Shown here piece after piece: positions 8,494 through 17,734 of a DNA stretch of 64,000 nt. Numbering within the stretch: position 1 is the stretch's first letter; each line of letters starts with the position of its first letter. This DNA is from Acidovorax sp. SUPP3334 (GTDB lineage Bacteria > Pseudomonadota > Gammaproteobacteria > Burkholderiales > Burkholderiaceae_C), in contig NZ_BQXQ01000026.1 of assembly GCF_030159055.1 (NCBI RefSeq), positions 1 to 64,000 on the forward strand, read 5' to 3'. The notes beneath the pieces were generated by a model, which ran no database searches, was not told the origin of the DNA, and worked only from the letters and a program-made list of their open reading frames with translations. The position numbers and the translations under genes were made by a program.

Positions 8494-8503
8494 TCACTTG
8501 GCG

Positions 8504-8537
8504 GCCTGCCTTTGCAGGCAGCGAGTTCGTTTTTTCT
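8504..8537 (+). terminator. Hairpin between pstS and pstC, possible partial terminator
   Basis: gcctgc (8504-8509) and gcaggc (8514-8519) form a 6-bp stem with a 4-base loop; a T-rich tract ending tttttt-c-tt follows about 10 bases later. Such a structure could stop some transcripts after pstS or stabilise its mRNA, giving more binding protein than permease. The stem is short and the T-tract is displaced, so it is weak. Confidence 0.4.
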
Positions 8538-8553
8538 TAAGGAAGGCACAGCA

Positions 8554-9579
8554 GTGTCCAGCACCATGCCAGTCCGCCAGTCGTCCTCGATGCCAATTCG
8601 CGCCGAGGCTCCGAACACCACCCCACCTCCCAGGTCGCCGCTGCTGTCGGGCGTGCTGGCGGATCGCATCTTCGGCGTGCTCGCCCGTGGTGCAGCGTTG
8701 CTTACCTTGGCTCTTTTGGTGGGCATTCTGCTGTCGCTCGTGTTAGGGGCCTGGCCTTCGATCGAGAAGTACGGCCTGACATTTCTGACACGCAGCGTAT
8801 GGGACCCCGTCCAGAACGATTACGGCGGCCTCGTCATGATCTATGGAACGTTGGCCACGTCGTTCATTGCGCTGCTCATCGCCGTGCCGGTCAGCTTCGG
8901 CATTGCGCTGTTTCTCACAGAGCTATCACCCGCCTGGCTCAAACGCCCGTTGGGCACCGCCATCGAATTGCTGGCGGCGGTTCCGTCCATCGTTTACGGC
9001 ATGTGGGGGTTGATGGTTTTCGGGCCCATCCTGGCTGCCTGGGTGCAGCAACCGCTGCAGTCGCTGTTCAACGGCATTCCCTATCTGGGCGCTCTGGTGT
9101 CCGGCCCGCCCGTGGGAATCGGCATTCTTTCGGCCGGCATCATCCTGGCGATCATGATCATTCCCTTCATTGCTGCGGTGATGCGGGACGTTTTCGAAGT
9201 CACCCCTGCGTTGCTCAAAGAGTCGGCCTACGGGCTGGGCTCCACCACCTGGGAGGTGGTCTGGAAAGTCGTGCTGCCTTACACCAAGACCGGCGTGCTC
9301 GGCGGCGTGATGCTCGGCCTTGGCCGCGCGCTTGGAGAGACGATGGCCGTGACCTTCGTGATCGGCAACATGAACCAGCTGAATTCGCTGTCGGTCTTCG
9401 AAGCCGCCAATAGCATCACCTCGGCGCTGGCCAACGAGTTCGCCGAAGCGGGCGAGGGCTTGCACCAGGCTTCGCTGATCTATCTGGGACTCGTGCTGTT
9501 CTTCATCACCTTCGTGGTCCTGGCCCTGTCCAAGGTGCTGCTGTCCCGCCTGCAAAAGAACGAAGGAACCCGCGCATGA
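8554..9579 (+). CDS. pstC: Phosphate ABC transporter permease PstC
   Basis: A 341-residue inner-membrane permease with six predicted membrane segments and the binding-protein-dependent transport (EAA) loop near [35 protein letters not shown]. The GTG at 8554 is chosen because aaggaagg lies seven bases upstream; an ATG at 8566 is an alternative. The end overlaps pstA by four bases. It pairs with PstA to form the phosphate channel. Confidence 0.95.
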   Translation: MSSTMPVRQSSSMPIRAEAPNTTPPPRSPLLSGVLADRIFGVLARGAALLTLALLVGILLSLVLGAWPSIEKYGLTFLTRSVWDPVQNDYGGLVMIYGTLATSFIALLIAVPVSFGIALFLTELSPAWLKRPLGTAIELLAAVPSIVYGMWGLMVFGPILAAWVQQPLQSLFNGIPYLGALVSGPPVGIGILSAGIILAIMIIPFIAAVMRDVFEVTPALLKESAYGLGSTTWEVVWKVVLPYTKTGVLGGVMLGLGRALGETMAVTFVIGNMNQLNSLSVFEAANSITSALANEFAEAGEGLHQASLIYLGLVLFFITFVVLALSKVLLSRLQKNEGTRA

Positions 9580-10457
9580 GCACGTCGCAACATCTGATCA
9601 CGGCCGCCGAAATGGCCCAGTTGCACCAGCGGCGCTACGACAGCCGAAAGCGCCTAAACAACATCGCGCTCACGCTATCTCTCGCCGCCATGGTGTTTGG
9701 GGTGTTCTGGCTGGTGTGGATTCTGTGGGAGACGATCCGTCTCGGTATCGGCGGACTCAGCTTGGCGCTGTTCACCCAGATGACACCTCCGCCCAACGAA
9801 GCGGGCGGCATATCCAATGCCATCTTCGGCTCGCTCGTCATGGTGTCGCTTGCAACCTTCGTGGGTACGCCCATCGGCATCATGGCCGGCGTGTACCTGG
9901 CCGAGTACGACACCCGGGGCTGGCTTGCATCGACGACCCGCTTCGTGAACGACATCCTGCTGTCGGCGCCCAGCATCGTCATCGGCTTGTTCGTTTATGC
10001 GGTGGTCGTGGCACGGTTCAAGAGCTTTTCGGCCTACGCCGGGATTCTGGCTCTGGCATTGATCGTGATTCCCGTGGTGATCCGCACCACGGAGAACATG
10101 CTGGTGCTGGTGCCCGCCAGTCTTCGCGAAGCGGCCTATGCGCTGGGAACGCCCAAGTGGAAGGTCATCACGATGGTGACCTTGCGCGCCGCCAGGGCGG
10201 GTGTGATCACCGGAGTGCTGCTGGCCGTGGCTCGAATCGCGGGTGAAACAGCGCCGCTGTTGTTCACGGCCCTCAACAACCAGTTCTGGAATGCCGACCT
10301 GGGCAAGCCGATGGCCAGCCTGCCGGTCACCATTTTCAAGTTCGCCATGAGCCCTTACGAGAACTGGCAGCAGCTTGCCTGGGCGGGGGTGTTCCTGATC
10401 ACCGTCGCCGTCCTCGGCCTCAATATCCTGGCCCGTGTGCTCACGCGGCAGAAGTAA
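9576..10457 (+). CDS. pstA: Phosphate ABC transporter permease PstA
   Basis: A 293-residue membrane permease, partner of PstC. The EAA loop is seen in [35 protein letters not shown], and the family block [16 protein letters not shown] follows. The ATG overlaps the pstC stop (atga), implying translational coupling. About 40 N-terminal cytoplasmic residues precede the first membrane segment. Confidence 0.95.
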   Translation: MSTSQHLITAAEMAQLHQRRYDSRKRLNNIALTLSLAAMVFGVFWLVWILWETIRLGIGGLSLALFTQMTPPPNEAGGISNAIFGSLVMVSLATFVGTPIGIMAGVYLAEYDTRGWLASTTRFVNDILLSAPSIVIGLFVYAVVVARFKSFSAYAGILALALIVIPVVIRTTENMLVLVPASLREAAYALGTPKWKVITMVTLRAARAGVITGVLLAVARIAGETAPLLFTALNNQFWNADLGKPMASLPVTIFKFAMSPYENWQQLAWAGVFLITVAVLGLNILARVLTRQK

Positions 10458-10476
10458 GCCATCTAAGGAAGACACC

Positions 10477-11259
10477 ATGCCCTCCCCAATGCCCGCCGTG
10501 CCCGAGACTCCCAAGATCACGGTCCGCGACCTGAATTTCTATTACGGCAAGTTCCATGCCCTCAAGGGCATCAACCTCGACATTCCGGAAAAGAAGGTCA
10601 CGGCCTTCATCGGGCCGTCGGGTTGCGGCAAGTCCACATTGCTGCGCACCTTCAACCGGATGTTCGAGCTTTACCCCGAGCAGCGTGCCGAAGGCCAGAT
10701 CATGCTGGACGGTGAAAACCTGCTCACTAGCAAACAGGACGTGGCGCTGATCCGTGCCAAGGTCGGCATGGTGTTCCAAAAGCCCACGCCGTTCCCGATG
10801 TCGATCTACGACAACATCGCTTTCGGTGTGAAGCTGTTCGAAAGCCTCAATGCCACCGACATGGATGACCGTGTGGAATGGGCGCTGCGCAAGGCAGCCC
10901 TGTGGAACGAGGTGAAGGACAAGCTGCACCAGAGCGGTTCAGGCCTTTCCGGCGGGCAGCAGCAGCGCCTTTGCATCGCCCGTGGCATCGCCATCAAGCC
11001 AGAGGTCCTTTTGCTGGATGAGCCATGCTCTGCGCTCGATCCCATCTCCACCGCCAAGGTCGAGGAACTGATCGCAGAACTCAAGAACGACTACACCGTG
11101 GTGATCGTGACGCACAACATGCAGCAAGCGGCGCGCTGCAGCGACTACACGGCCTACATGTACCTCGGCGACTTGATGGAGTTCGGTGAAACCGAACAGA
11201 TGTTCTTCAAGCCGCAGCGCAAGGAAACCGAGGATTACATCACCGGCCGGTTCGGCTAA
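10477..11259 (+). CDS. pstB: Phosphate ABC transporter ATPase PstB
   Basis: A 260-residue ATPase with Walker [14 protein letters not shown]-loop [18 protein letters not shown] (typical of PstB), ABC signature LSGGQQQRL, Walker [14 protein letters not shown] and the switch histidine in [12 protein letters not shown]. The ATG at 10477 follows aaggaag. PstB energises phosphate import and takes part, with PhoU and PhoR, in sensing external phosphate. Confidence 0.97.
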   Translation: MPSPMPAVPETPKITVRDLNFYYGKFHALKGINLDIPEKKVTAFIGPSGCGKSTLLRTFNRMFELYPEQRAEGQIMLDGENLLTSKQDVALIRAKVGMVFQKPTPFPMSIYDNIAFGVKLFESLNATDMDDRVEWALRKAALWNEVKDKLHQSGSGLSGGQQQRLCIARGIAIKPEVLLLDEPCSALDPISTAKVEELIAELKNDYTVVIVTHNMQQAARCSDYTAYMYLGDLMEFGETEQMFFKPQRKETEDYITGRFG

Positions 11260-11271
11260 GGAGCACAAAAA

Positions 11272-11973
11272 ATGCCCGACAAGCACCTCTCTTCGCAGTT
11301 CGACAGCGAACTCAACAGCATCTCCGCCCGGGTCATGGAACTGGGCGGCCTGGTGGAATCGCAGATTCGCCAAGCCATCTATGCCCTCTCGCAGTTCAGC
11401 GTGGAAGCGGCCGACCAGGTCGCCGCCACCGAGCACCGCGTGAATGCGATGGAAGTGGAGATCGATCATGAACTTTCCTCCATCATCGCGCGGCGCCAGC
11501 CCACCGCGCGCGATCTGCGCCTGCTGATCGCCTTCTCCAAAGCCACCGCCAACCTCGAGCGCATGGGCGATGAAGCCAACAAGATGGCGCGCATGGTCAA
11601 GTCCATCATCGAGAGCGGCTCCGCCCGGCTGCTGCCGACCACGGACCTCCGTGTCGCGGCGGACCTGGCCTCCGGCCTGTTGCGCAAGACGCTGGATGCG
11701 TTCGCCCGGCTGGACACCAAAGCCGCTGTGGCGATCCTCAAGGAAGACGACCTCATCGACAAGGAATTCGATGGCTTCGTGCGCAAGCTCATTACCTACA
11801 TGATGGAGGACCCCCGCACCATCTCGGCCAGCCTGGATCTGCTGTTTCTCGCCAAGGCGATCGAACGCATCGGCGACCATTCCAAGAACGTGGCCGAACT
11901 GATCATCTACCTGGTCAAGGGCAAGGACGTGCGCCATACCGCCCTGGACCAGATCGAATCCGCCGTGTTGTGA
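11272..11973 (+). CDS. phoU: Phosphate signalling protein PhoU
   Basis: A 233-residue all-helical protein made of two PhoU repeats. Family signatures are MELGGLVESQIRQAI, the metal-binding ERMGDEANKMARM (first repeat) and ERIGDHSKNVAELIIYLVKG (second repeat). It links the Pst transporter to PhoR, keeping the regulon off when phosphate is plentiful. A strong ribosome binding site (aaggag) precedes the ATG. It sits 12 bp after pstB and 16 bp before phoB. Confidence 0.96.
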   Translation: MPDKHLSSQFDSELNSISARVMELGGLVESQIRQAIYALSQFSVEAADQVAATEHRVNAMEVEIDHELSSIIARRQPTARDLRLLIAFSKATANLERMGDEANKMARMVKSIIESGSARLLPTTDLRVAADLASGLLRKTLDAFARLDTKAAVAILKEDDLIDKEFDGFVRKLITYMMEDPRTISASLDLLFLAKAIERIGDHSKNVAELIIYLVKGKDVRHTALDQIESAVL

Positions 11974-11989
11974 AAGGCGGTGCATTTCC

Positions 11990-12697
11990 ATGAAGAGACT
12001 TCCCCGTGTACTCATCGTCGAGGACGAACCCGCCATCGCCGAACTGATTGCCGTCAATCTGCGGCACAACGGGTTTCAGCCCATCTGGTCGGAAGACGGC
12101 GAATCTGCGCAGCGTGAACTCGACGCCGTGCTGCCCGATGTCATCTTGCTCGACTGGATGCTGCCAGGCCAGAGCGGGCTCACGCTGGCGCGCAAATGGC
12201 GCGCCGACGCCCGTACCAAGCCGATCCCCATCCTCATGTTGACGGCGCGCGGCGATGAACCCGACAAGGTCGCAGGCCTTGATGCCGGTGCGGACGACTA
12301 CATCACCAAGCCGTTTTCCACCCAGGAACTGCTGGCGCGCATCCGTGCAGTGCTGCGCCGGCGCGCGCCGGCGCAGGTGAGCGACAGTGTGACGATCGGA
12401 GAGTTGACCCTGGACGCGGCCACCTACCGGGTGACCTTTCAGGCGCAACAGCTCAAGATCGGCCCGACGGAATTCAAGCTGCTTCACTACCTGATGAAGC
12501 ACCCCGAGCGGGTGCATAGCCGCGCGCAGCTGCTCGACAAGGTGTGGGGTGACCATGTATTCATCGAAGAGCGCACGGTCGATGTCCACGTAAAGCGGCT
12601 GCGAGAAGCGCTGGGCGTGGCCGGCGCGATGGTCGAAACCGTGCGCGGGGCGGGATACCGGCTGACGGCCCAGCCCCCGGCGTTGATGCAGGCCTGA
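11990..12697 (+). CDS. phoB: Phosphate response regulator PhoB
   Basis: A 235-residue OmpR-type response regulator. The receiver domain shows the acidic pair EDE in VLIVEDEPAIAEL, the phosphorylated aspartate in VILLDWMLPGQSG and the lysine in YITKPFS. The C-terminal winged helix includes LKIGPTEFKLLHYLMKHPERVHSRAQLLDKVWG and RTVDVHVKRLREAL. It should bind the Pho boxes described here ahead of olsB, ppk, the fasciclin gene and pstS. Confidence 0.97.
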   Translation: MKRLPRVLIVEDEPAIAELIAVNLRHNGFQPIWSEDGESAQRELDAVLPDVILLDWMLPGQSGLTLARKWRADARTKPIPILMLTARGDEPDKVAGLDAGADDYITKPFSTQELLARIRAVLRRRAPAQVSDSVTIGELTLDAATYRVTFQAQQLKIGPTEFKLLHYLMKHPERVHSRAQLLDKVWGDHVFIEERTVDVHVKRLREALGVAGAMVETVRGAGYRLTAQPPALMQA

Positions 12698-12741
12698 GTG
12701 CCCGCCTTGCGGCGCCAGCGGCGCCGCGCCCTTTGACCCGT

Positions 12742-14124
12742 ATGCACGAAATGGCCTGGCGCTTTCTTTTCTTCTTCTTTTTTCAGTTGGCGGGTCTTGC
12801 CGTGGGGTGGTGGCAGGGCGGGGCTCTGGGCGCCATGGTGGCGGCTGTCGTGGCTGCCTGGGTGTGGTTCGTCTGGGATCTTCTGCGTGGCGCCCGCGTG
12901 GTGGCATGGCTGCGCGAAGGTGACCTTTCCCGCGCGCCCGACCTGCGCGGGCTGTGGGGCGAGGCGGCCGATCGGGCGCGCCGCCTGCTGCGTCAAAGCC
13001 AAGCCGAAGTGGCGGCCAGTGACGCACGGCTTCAGGAAATTCTGGCGGCGCTGCAAGCCACGCCCAACGGAGTTGTTCTGCTGGATGCCGCCGGGCGCAT
13101 CGAATGGTGCAATCACATCGCCGCAGGGCAATTCGGTTTCGATGCCCAGCGGGACGTAATGCAGTCCGTTGGCAATCTGTTGCGCGATCCGGACTTCAAT
13201 GCTTATTACTCCAGCCAGGATTTCTCACACGATGTGGTGCTGCAGGGGCGCGACAGCACGGCCTCCCGGCCCGTGCGCATTTCGGTCCATCTGCACCCCT
13301 ATGGCGACGGCCGCAAGCTGCTGCTGTCGCGCGATGTGACCGCACTCGAACAGGCAGAGGCCATGCGCCGCGACTTCGTCGCCAACGTGTCGCACGAGAT
13401 CCGCACGCCGCTGACGGTGTTGACAGGCTTCGTCGAAACGCTGCAGACGCTGCCTTTGTCGACCGAAGAGCGGTCGAGGTATCTGGGCATGATGTCTCAG
13501 CAGGCCGCGCGCATGCAAAGCGTGGTGCAGGATCTGCTCACCCTGTCTCGCCTGGAGGGTAGCCCTTTGCCAGGCATCACCGAGTGGACACCCGTGGAGG
13601 TGCTGCTGCGCCGCTGCGAAGACGAGGCCCGCGGTCTGTCTTCGTTGCTTACGCAGAAACAGCCTCGGCCGCACACGATCCAGTTTCCCTCGCTGGAGGC
13701 GATGCGCGCCGCTGGCCAGTTGGGTGGCGTTCCGGCTGAACTGCAGAGCGCCTTGTCCAATCTCATCGGCAACGCCGTGCGGTACACGCCGGCGGGTGGC
13801 TGTATCACGGTGGAATGGCAGGCTCTGGGTGATGGTGGCGCTCGCTTTTCAGTGCGAGATACGGGCCCTGGCATCGAAGCGGTGCATCTGCCGCGCTTGA
13901 CCGAGCGTTTCTATCGAGTGGACCGCAGCCGGTCGCGCGAAACGGGTGGCACTGGCCTGGGGCTTGCCATCGTCAAGCACGTGCTGCAGCGCCATTCGGC
14001 CACGCTGGACATTTCGAGCACGGTGGGCAAAGGCTCGGTTTTTTCCGTCACCTTTCCGCCCAGCCGCGTGCAAAGCCGCCGGGCCGTCAGCTTGCAGGAG
14101 GCGGGAGCGGCTTCCCAGGTTTGA
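12742..14124 (+). CDS. phoR: Phosphate sensor histidine kinase PhoR
   Basis: A 460-residue kinase with two N-terminal membrane segments (about residues 8-45), a linker, a PAS domain (ILAALQATPNGVVLLDAAGRIEW), the dimerisation/phosphorylation motif NVSHEIRTPLTVLTGFVETL and the ATP-binding domain (NLIGNAVRYTPAGG, DTGPGI, GTGLGLAIVKHV). It phosphorylates PhoB when phosphate is low. A TTG at 12733 is an alternative start three codons upstream; neither has a clear ribosome binding site. The 3' end overlaps the convergent MATE gene by 38 bp. Confidence 0.95.
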   Translation: MHEMAWRFLFFFFFQLAGLAVGWWQGGALGAMVAAVVAAWVWFVWDLLRGARVVAWLREGDLSRAPDLRGLWGEAADRARRLLRQSQAEVAASDARLQEILAALQATPNGVVLLDAAGRIEWCNHIAAGQFGFDAQRDVMQSVGNLLRDPDFNAYYSSQDFSHDVVLQGRDSTASRPVRISVHLHPYGDGRKLLLSRDVTALEQAEAMRRDFVANVSHEIRTPLTVLTGFVETLQTLPLSTEERSRYLGMMSQQAARMQSVVQDLLTLSRLEGSPLPGITEWTPVEVLLRRCEDEARGLSSLLTQKQPRPHTIQFPSLEAMRAAGQLGGVPAELQSALSNLIGNAVRYTPAGGCITVEWQALGDGGARFSVRDTGPGIEAVHLPRLTERFYRVDRSRSRETGGTGLGLAIVKHVLQRHSATLDISSTVGKGSVFSVTFPPSRVQSRRAVSLQEAGAASQV

Positions 14125-15445
14125 GCGTGATGGCGAGCATCGCCACGAAGATCGCTGCCGTGATCGATAGCGCGGCAGCGCTGGCACCCCAGAACGCCGC
14201 AGGCGATCGCAAGGGCCCTACACCCGGCGTGCCTTCATAGGCCAGAAAATACCCCCCCGACAGCCCCGCGCCCCAGAGCATCACGCAGTAGACGATCAGG
14301 GGCGCCAGCGTGACCCTGTAGCAGCGCAGCACGAAAACGCACACGGTCTGCAGCGCATCGGCGACGTGGTAGCAGGAGACCCAGGTGAGCAATGAAGCCG
14401 TGAGCAGAGCCACTTGCGCCGAGGAAGTGTAGAAAGGCGCAATGTGGTCTTTTGCTATGAAAAGAATAGCTGCCAGCACAATGCCTGTGCCGGCAGAGAG
14501 CCTAAAACCCATCCAGGCTGCCGCACGGGCCTGCGCCTCGTTGCCCGACCCTATCCAGAAGCTGACCCGGGCGCTGATGGCAATCGACAGCGACAGAGGC
14601 ACCATATACAGCACCGCTGTCAGATTGGAGGCGATCTGATGCGCTGCCGCCGCCACGTTGCCCTGGCGGGCAATGAAGAGCGCCATCAGCGTGAAGGAGG
14701 TGACCTCCACCAAAATGGCCAGTCCGGCGGGAACCCCTAGCTGGGCGAAACGGCCGATCTGCTTCCAGTCGGGCTTTTCCATGCGGCGCCACAGACCGAG
14801 TGGTACGTACAGCGGCTGGGTATTGAGCAGCCACAACGAGACACCCAGCAAGGCATAGTTGACCAGCAGCGTTGCCCAGGCGCATCCCACGGCACCTTGC
14901 GCGGGGACCCCGACACCACCGAACGTGAACCAGATGGACAGGGGAATCTTGACCAGCAGCGAACCCACTTGCAGCCATGTCACCAGCTGGGGGCGCCCCA
15001 GTGCCTGGTTGAGCGTGCTGTACACGCGAAACAGCAGCGCCGGCGGCAGCGCCAGGGCCAGCACGCCCAGATAGCTGCCGACCACGGCACGCAGGTCTTC
15101 TGGCACTTGCGTCCACCTGAGGATAGCGCCGGGCGATACCAGCACGGCCATACCGATGGCACACGCGATGGCGCACAGATAGAGTGCTTGCCGCACGGTG
15201 CGGCCGATGCCCTCGCGTTCGCCGGCCCCCCGCTGTTCTGCCCAGATCGGCAGGAGCGCTTGCAACGCTCCCATCAACGCCACGTAGATGCTGACGTAAA
15301 TCGCCGATCCGATCGACAGGGCTGCCAAAGCGCCGGCCGAGTGTCGCCCCGCCACGATGGTGTCGGTTACGCCGAACGCCATGACGGCCAACTGGCCGGC
15401 CAGCACCGTGCCGGCATGCCGCGCAATCGTCGTGCGCTCTGACAT
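14087..15445 (-). CDS. MATE-family multidrug/metabolite exporter
   Basis: A 452-residue membrane protein with about twelve hydrophobic segments and two homologous MatE halves, starting MSERTTIARHAGTVLAGQLAVMAFGVTDTIVAG. Such proteins expel cationic drugs or metabolites in exchange for Na+ or H+. The frame is open far upstream, but that part lies out of frame within the neighbouring glycosyltransferase-like gene. The ATG at 15445 overlaps that gene's stop codon, implying coupling. A copy of the local dispersed repeat lies inside the coding region at 14450-14503 (residues about 314-331) and is read as part of a membrane segment. Substrate unknown. Confidence 0.88.
   Translation of the reverse strand: MSERTTIARHAGTVLAGQLAVMAFGVTDTIVAGRHSAGALAALSIGSAIYVSIYVALMGALQALLPIWAEQRGAGEREGIGRTVRQALYLCAIACAIGMAVLVSPGAILRWTQVPEDLRAVVGSYLGVLALALPPALLFRVYSTLNQALGRPQLVTWLQVGSLLVKIPLSIWFTFGGVGVPAQGAVGCAWATLLVNYALLGVSLWLLNTQPLYVPLGLWRRMEKPDWKQIGRFAQLGVPAGLAILVEVTSFTLMALFIARQGNVAAAAHQIASNLTAVLYMVPLSLSIAISARVSFWIGSGNEAQARAAAWMGFRLSAGTGIVLAAILFIAKDHIAPFYTSSAQVALLTASLLTWVSCYHVADALQTVCVFVLRCYRVTLAPLIVYCVMLWGAGLSGGYFLAYEGTPGVGPLRSPAAFWGASAAALSITAAIFVAMLAITLKPGKPLPPPAS
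14450..14503. repeat. Dispersed ~50-bp repeat, copy 1 (inside the MATE gene)
   Basis: It starts tttgctatgaaaa-gaatagctgccagca and ends with a cggcagagagcc-type block, matching the other copies in the window: a gctat...atagctgcc inverted core followed by a variable part and a final gcgctggaggcc-like block. It is read in frame. Confidence 0.6.
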
Positions 15446-17157
15446 CACTGCCGGGCCGTGCGCCGCAGCACCAGCAATTGGTCGTTTTTGTCGGTGGGGC
15501 GGGGAATTTGCGCTACGCGCTCCCATTCTTTCGATGGCGCGATGTCGGCAGCCGGAGGCTGGGCTTCGCTGTCCGCTACCAGCCATCGGCAATCGGACGC
15601 GGCTGGCACCCTGAAGCCGTCGGTCGGCTGCAGCGAAAGTCCGCCGTGGTACTGCAAGCCGGCCACCTGGGCGCGGCTCAGGCCGTGCGTGACGACGCAG
15701 CCCGGTTCGGGCCCCAGCACCGCCATCAGATTGTTGATCTGCGGGCGATAGCTGCGGCCATAGTCCAGCAGCGGTAGCCACAGCGTCATGAGCAGCAGCC
15801 AACCCAGCGTGGCGCCGCTGGCGGGGAGAACCAGGCTTTTCCAGATCACGGCTCGGTCGCGCGACGCTCTCCACCACACCAGCGCGCACCAGGCGCCAGT
15901 GGCTGCCAGGGCCAGCGCAAAGGCGAGGGCGGAAAATTGCGGAACAAATGCAGGTGCCAGCCGTGCCACATTGGCCGCTGGCTTGGAGGGTACGCCGGTC
16001 TGCAGCGACAGCCAGATCACCCAGATGGTGATGGCGGAAGCGCTGAAAAACAGCAGGGTGAACCAGTCGATCAGCGAGGCAATGGCGCGGCGCAACGTCG
16101 GCAGTGCGAAGGCTGCCAGAGCCGCCAGTGCCGGCAGACCGAGCAGCAAGGCACGGTCTGCCGGCTGGGTGGTGACGGTGGCGCCGAGAGTCACGGCCGT
16201 GAACCAGAGCGGCAGCAAAAGATGGCGGTGCATCGCACGGCTGAAGATCTGGTGGCGCCAGCGCCACAGCGTCCAAAGCGCGAGCGGCCAGGCCGGCCAC
16301 GCAAACCAGATCAAAAGCCGCAAAAGGCTCTGCCAGTCCTTGGCACCTTCGGCGGTGCCGACGATGCGCCAGCGCCAGAGATTGAGCTTCCAGGCCAGCA
16401 AAGCTGCGAAGACCGTCATGGCGAACAAGGCGAGGGCCCAGGCCCGCGTCGAATTCTTTTCGTGATCAGGCGTCCGCAGAACCAGCAAGGCACTGCCCGT
16501 GCCCAGCAACGCTGCCATGGTAGGTGCGCCGCTCAGCACCAACCCGATCAGTCCGAGCACCGCGGCACCGATGGGAAGTGCTGTGCGATAGGGCAATGCT
16601 GCGGCAGCGAAAAACAGGAGTCCAGTGCATGCCAGCTGGGTGAGATAGCTGGTGATCTCGTGCGACAGCTGGGTCAGTCCCAGGCAGGCGAGCAGTGCCA
16701 GCAGGCCGCCGTCGGCCATGGCGCGGGCATAGTCCGCCGGCAACGCCTCGCCTCCGAACGCGAAGGCAACGGGCTGTGCACCCGGGCTCTTCGCCAAGTA
16801 ATACACGCCATACCAGGTGGCAACGAGTGTCACGGCCAGCAGTGCGATGAAAGGCAGCCGCGCTGCCATTTCTTGCGAAAACCACGAGGGCGCTATTTGC
16901 AACGCCAGGGCACCCAGCCAGTAGGGCAGAAGCCCTTCCGTCTCGGGCGGCATGCCCGCCAGCGATGGTGAAAGCCATGCCGTGGAGCCTCGCGCCAGTT
17001 CCAGCATGTAGCCGAAGGCGGTGATGTCGGCATTCTTCCAAGGGGCCCGTGCCACGAACCCAGGCACCACGTACGCAAGGCACAGCAGCAACAATGCCCA
17101 ACGCGGCAGCGGGCGAACGGCGCCCTGGGTGACGATGGCTGGGGTGGGGTGGATCAC
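15445..17157 (-). CDS. ArnT/PMT-like polytopic membrane glycosyltransferase-related protein
   Basis: A protein of about 570 residues with around a dozen membrane segments, a periplasmic loop with the acidic ADITAFGYMLELARG near the N-terminus (position of the Asp/Glu catalytic region in ArnT/PMT glycosyltransferases), and a soluble C-terminal domain ending LLVLRRTARQ. It resembles the ArnT-like proteins of Burkholderiales that are thought to transfer lipid-linked sugars. The GTG at 17157 is proposed as start because it directly precedes the first recognisable residues; no ATG exists between 17316 and codon 50 of the mature protein. It is coupled to the downstream MATE gene. The donor and acceptor are unknown. 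Confidence 0.65.
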   Translation of the reverse strand: MIHPTPAIVTQGAVRPLPRWALLLLCLAYVVPGFVARAPWKNADITAFGYMLELARGSTAWLSPSLAGMPPETEGLLPYWLGALALQIAPSWFSQEMAARLPFIALLAVTLVATWYGVYYLAKSPGAQPVAFAFGGEALPADYARAMADGGLLALLACLGLTQLSHEITSYLTQLACTGLLFFAAAALPYRTALPIGAAVLGLIGLVLSGAPTMAALLGTGSALLVLRTPDHEKNSTRAWALALFAMTVFAALLAWKLNLWRWRIVGTAEGAKDWQSLLRLLIWFAWPAWPLALWTLWRWRHQIFSRAMHRHLLLPLWFTAVTLGATVTTQPADRALLLGLPALAALAAFALPTLRRAIASLIDWFTLLFFSASAITIWVIWLSLQTGVPSKPAANVARLAPAFVPQFSALAFALALAATGAWCALVWWRASRDRAVIWKSLVLPASGATLGWLLLMTLWLPLLDYGRSYRPQINNLMAVLGPEPGCVVTHGLSRAQVAGLQYHGGLSLQPTDGFRVPAASDCRWLVADSEAQPPAADIAPSKEWERVAQIPRPTDKNDQLLVLRRTARQ

Positions 17158-17210
17158 TCGACTCGTTCCGATGGCGAAAGGACGCCCGAGAATAAGGGCA
17201 AAAGGGCAAA

Positions 17211-17246
17211 GAAAAAGGCAGCGCGGTCGAGCCGGGCTGCCTTTCT
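17211..17246 (-). terminator. Rho-independent terminator of rpmE2
   Basis: aaaggcagc (17214-17222) pairs with gctgccttt (17236-17244) across a 13-base loop. On the minus strand the stem is followed by tttttcttt, the normal T-tract. It lies 86 bp after the rpmE2 stop and before the next gene on the same strand. Confidence 0.75.
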
Positions 17247-17331
17247 TGAAATGGTGTGACAGGTCTGTACTGCATGCCAGACCGCCTTGCGGCACTGCAG
17301 GCCAAAGCCTGCACACACCATTTTCCGCCGA

Positions 17332-17589
17332 TTACTTCGCTGCGGTCTTGCCGAAACGGTTGCGGAACTTCTCCACGCGGCCGCCCATGTTGTCCACAGA
17401 CTTTTGCGTACCCGTGTAGAAGGGGTGCGATTCGCTGGAGGTGTCCAGCTTGAACAGAGGCAGTTCGCGTCCGTCATCGGTCTTGCCCATTTCCTTCGTG
17501 TTCACGCAAGAGCGGGTCACGAACTTGAAACCGTTGGACAGGTCCACGAACAGCACTTCGCGGTAATTGGGGTGAATGCCTTCTCTCAT
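17332..17589 (-). CDS. rpmE2: 50S ribosomal protein L31 type B
   Basis: An 85-residue ribosomal protein of the zinc-independent L31 class. It starts MREGIHPNYREVLFVDLSNG, contains FVTRSCVNTKEMG and TSSESHPFYTGTQKSVDNMGGRVEKFRNRFG. The CxxC zinc-binding pair of type A L31 is absent. In many bacteria type B is induced by zinc shortage; no Zur box was recognised here. The downstream terminator at 17211-17246 makes this a single-gene transcript, divergent from sbcD. Confidence 0.95.
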   Translation of the reverse strand: MREGIHPNYREVLFVDLSNGFKFVTRSCVNTKEMGKTDDGRELPLFKLDTSSESHPFYTGTQKSVDNMGGRVEKFRNRFGKTAAK

Positions 17590-17734
17590 GGCATGGTCCT
17601 TTCTGGGGGCTGCTGCGGTAGCCACGCCGCACCCATTGCGTCGCACTTTCCGCGGAAAATTTAGCCTTCGATTATCGCATAGCCATGTCAAAGTGAGACG
17701 ATCTGCGTTTCCGAACTCTTTCAAAAGCCACGAT

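Noticed and set aside
14087-16300. 737-residue version of the MATE protein, suggesting a fusion
   Set aside because: The extra 285 residues are an out-of-frame reading of the ArnT-like gene; the family start is at 15445.
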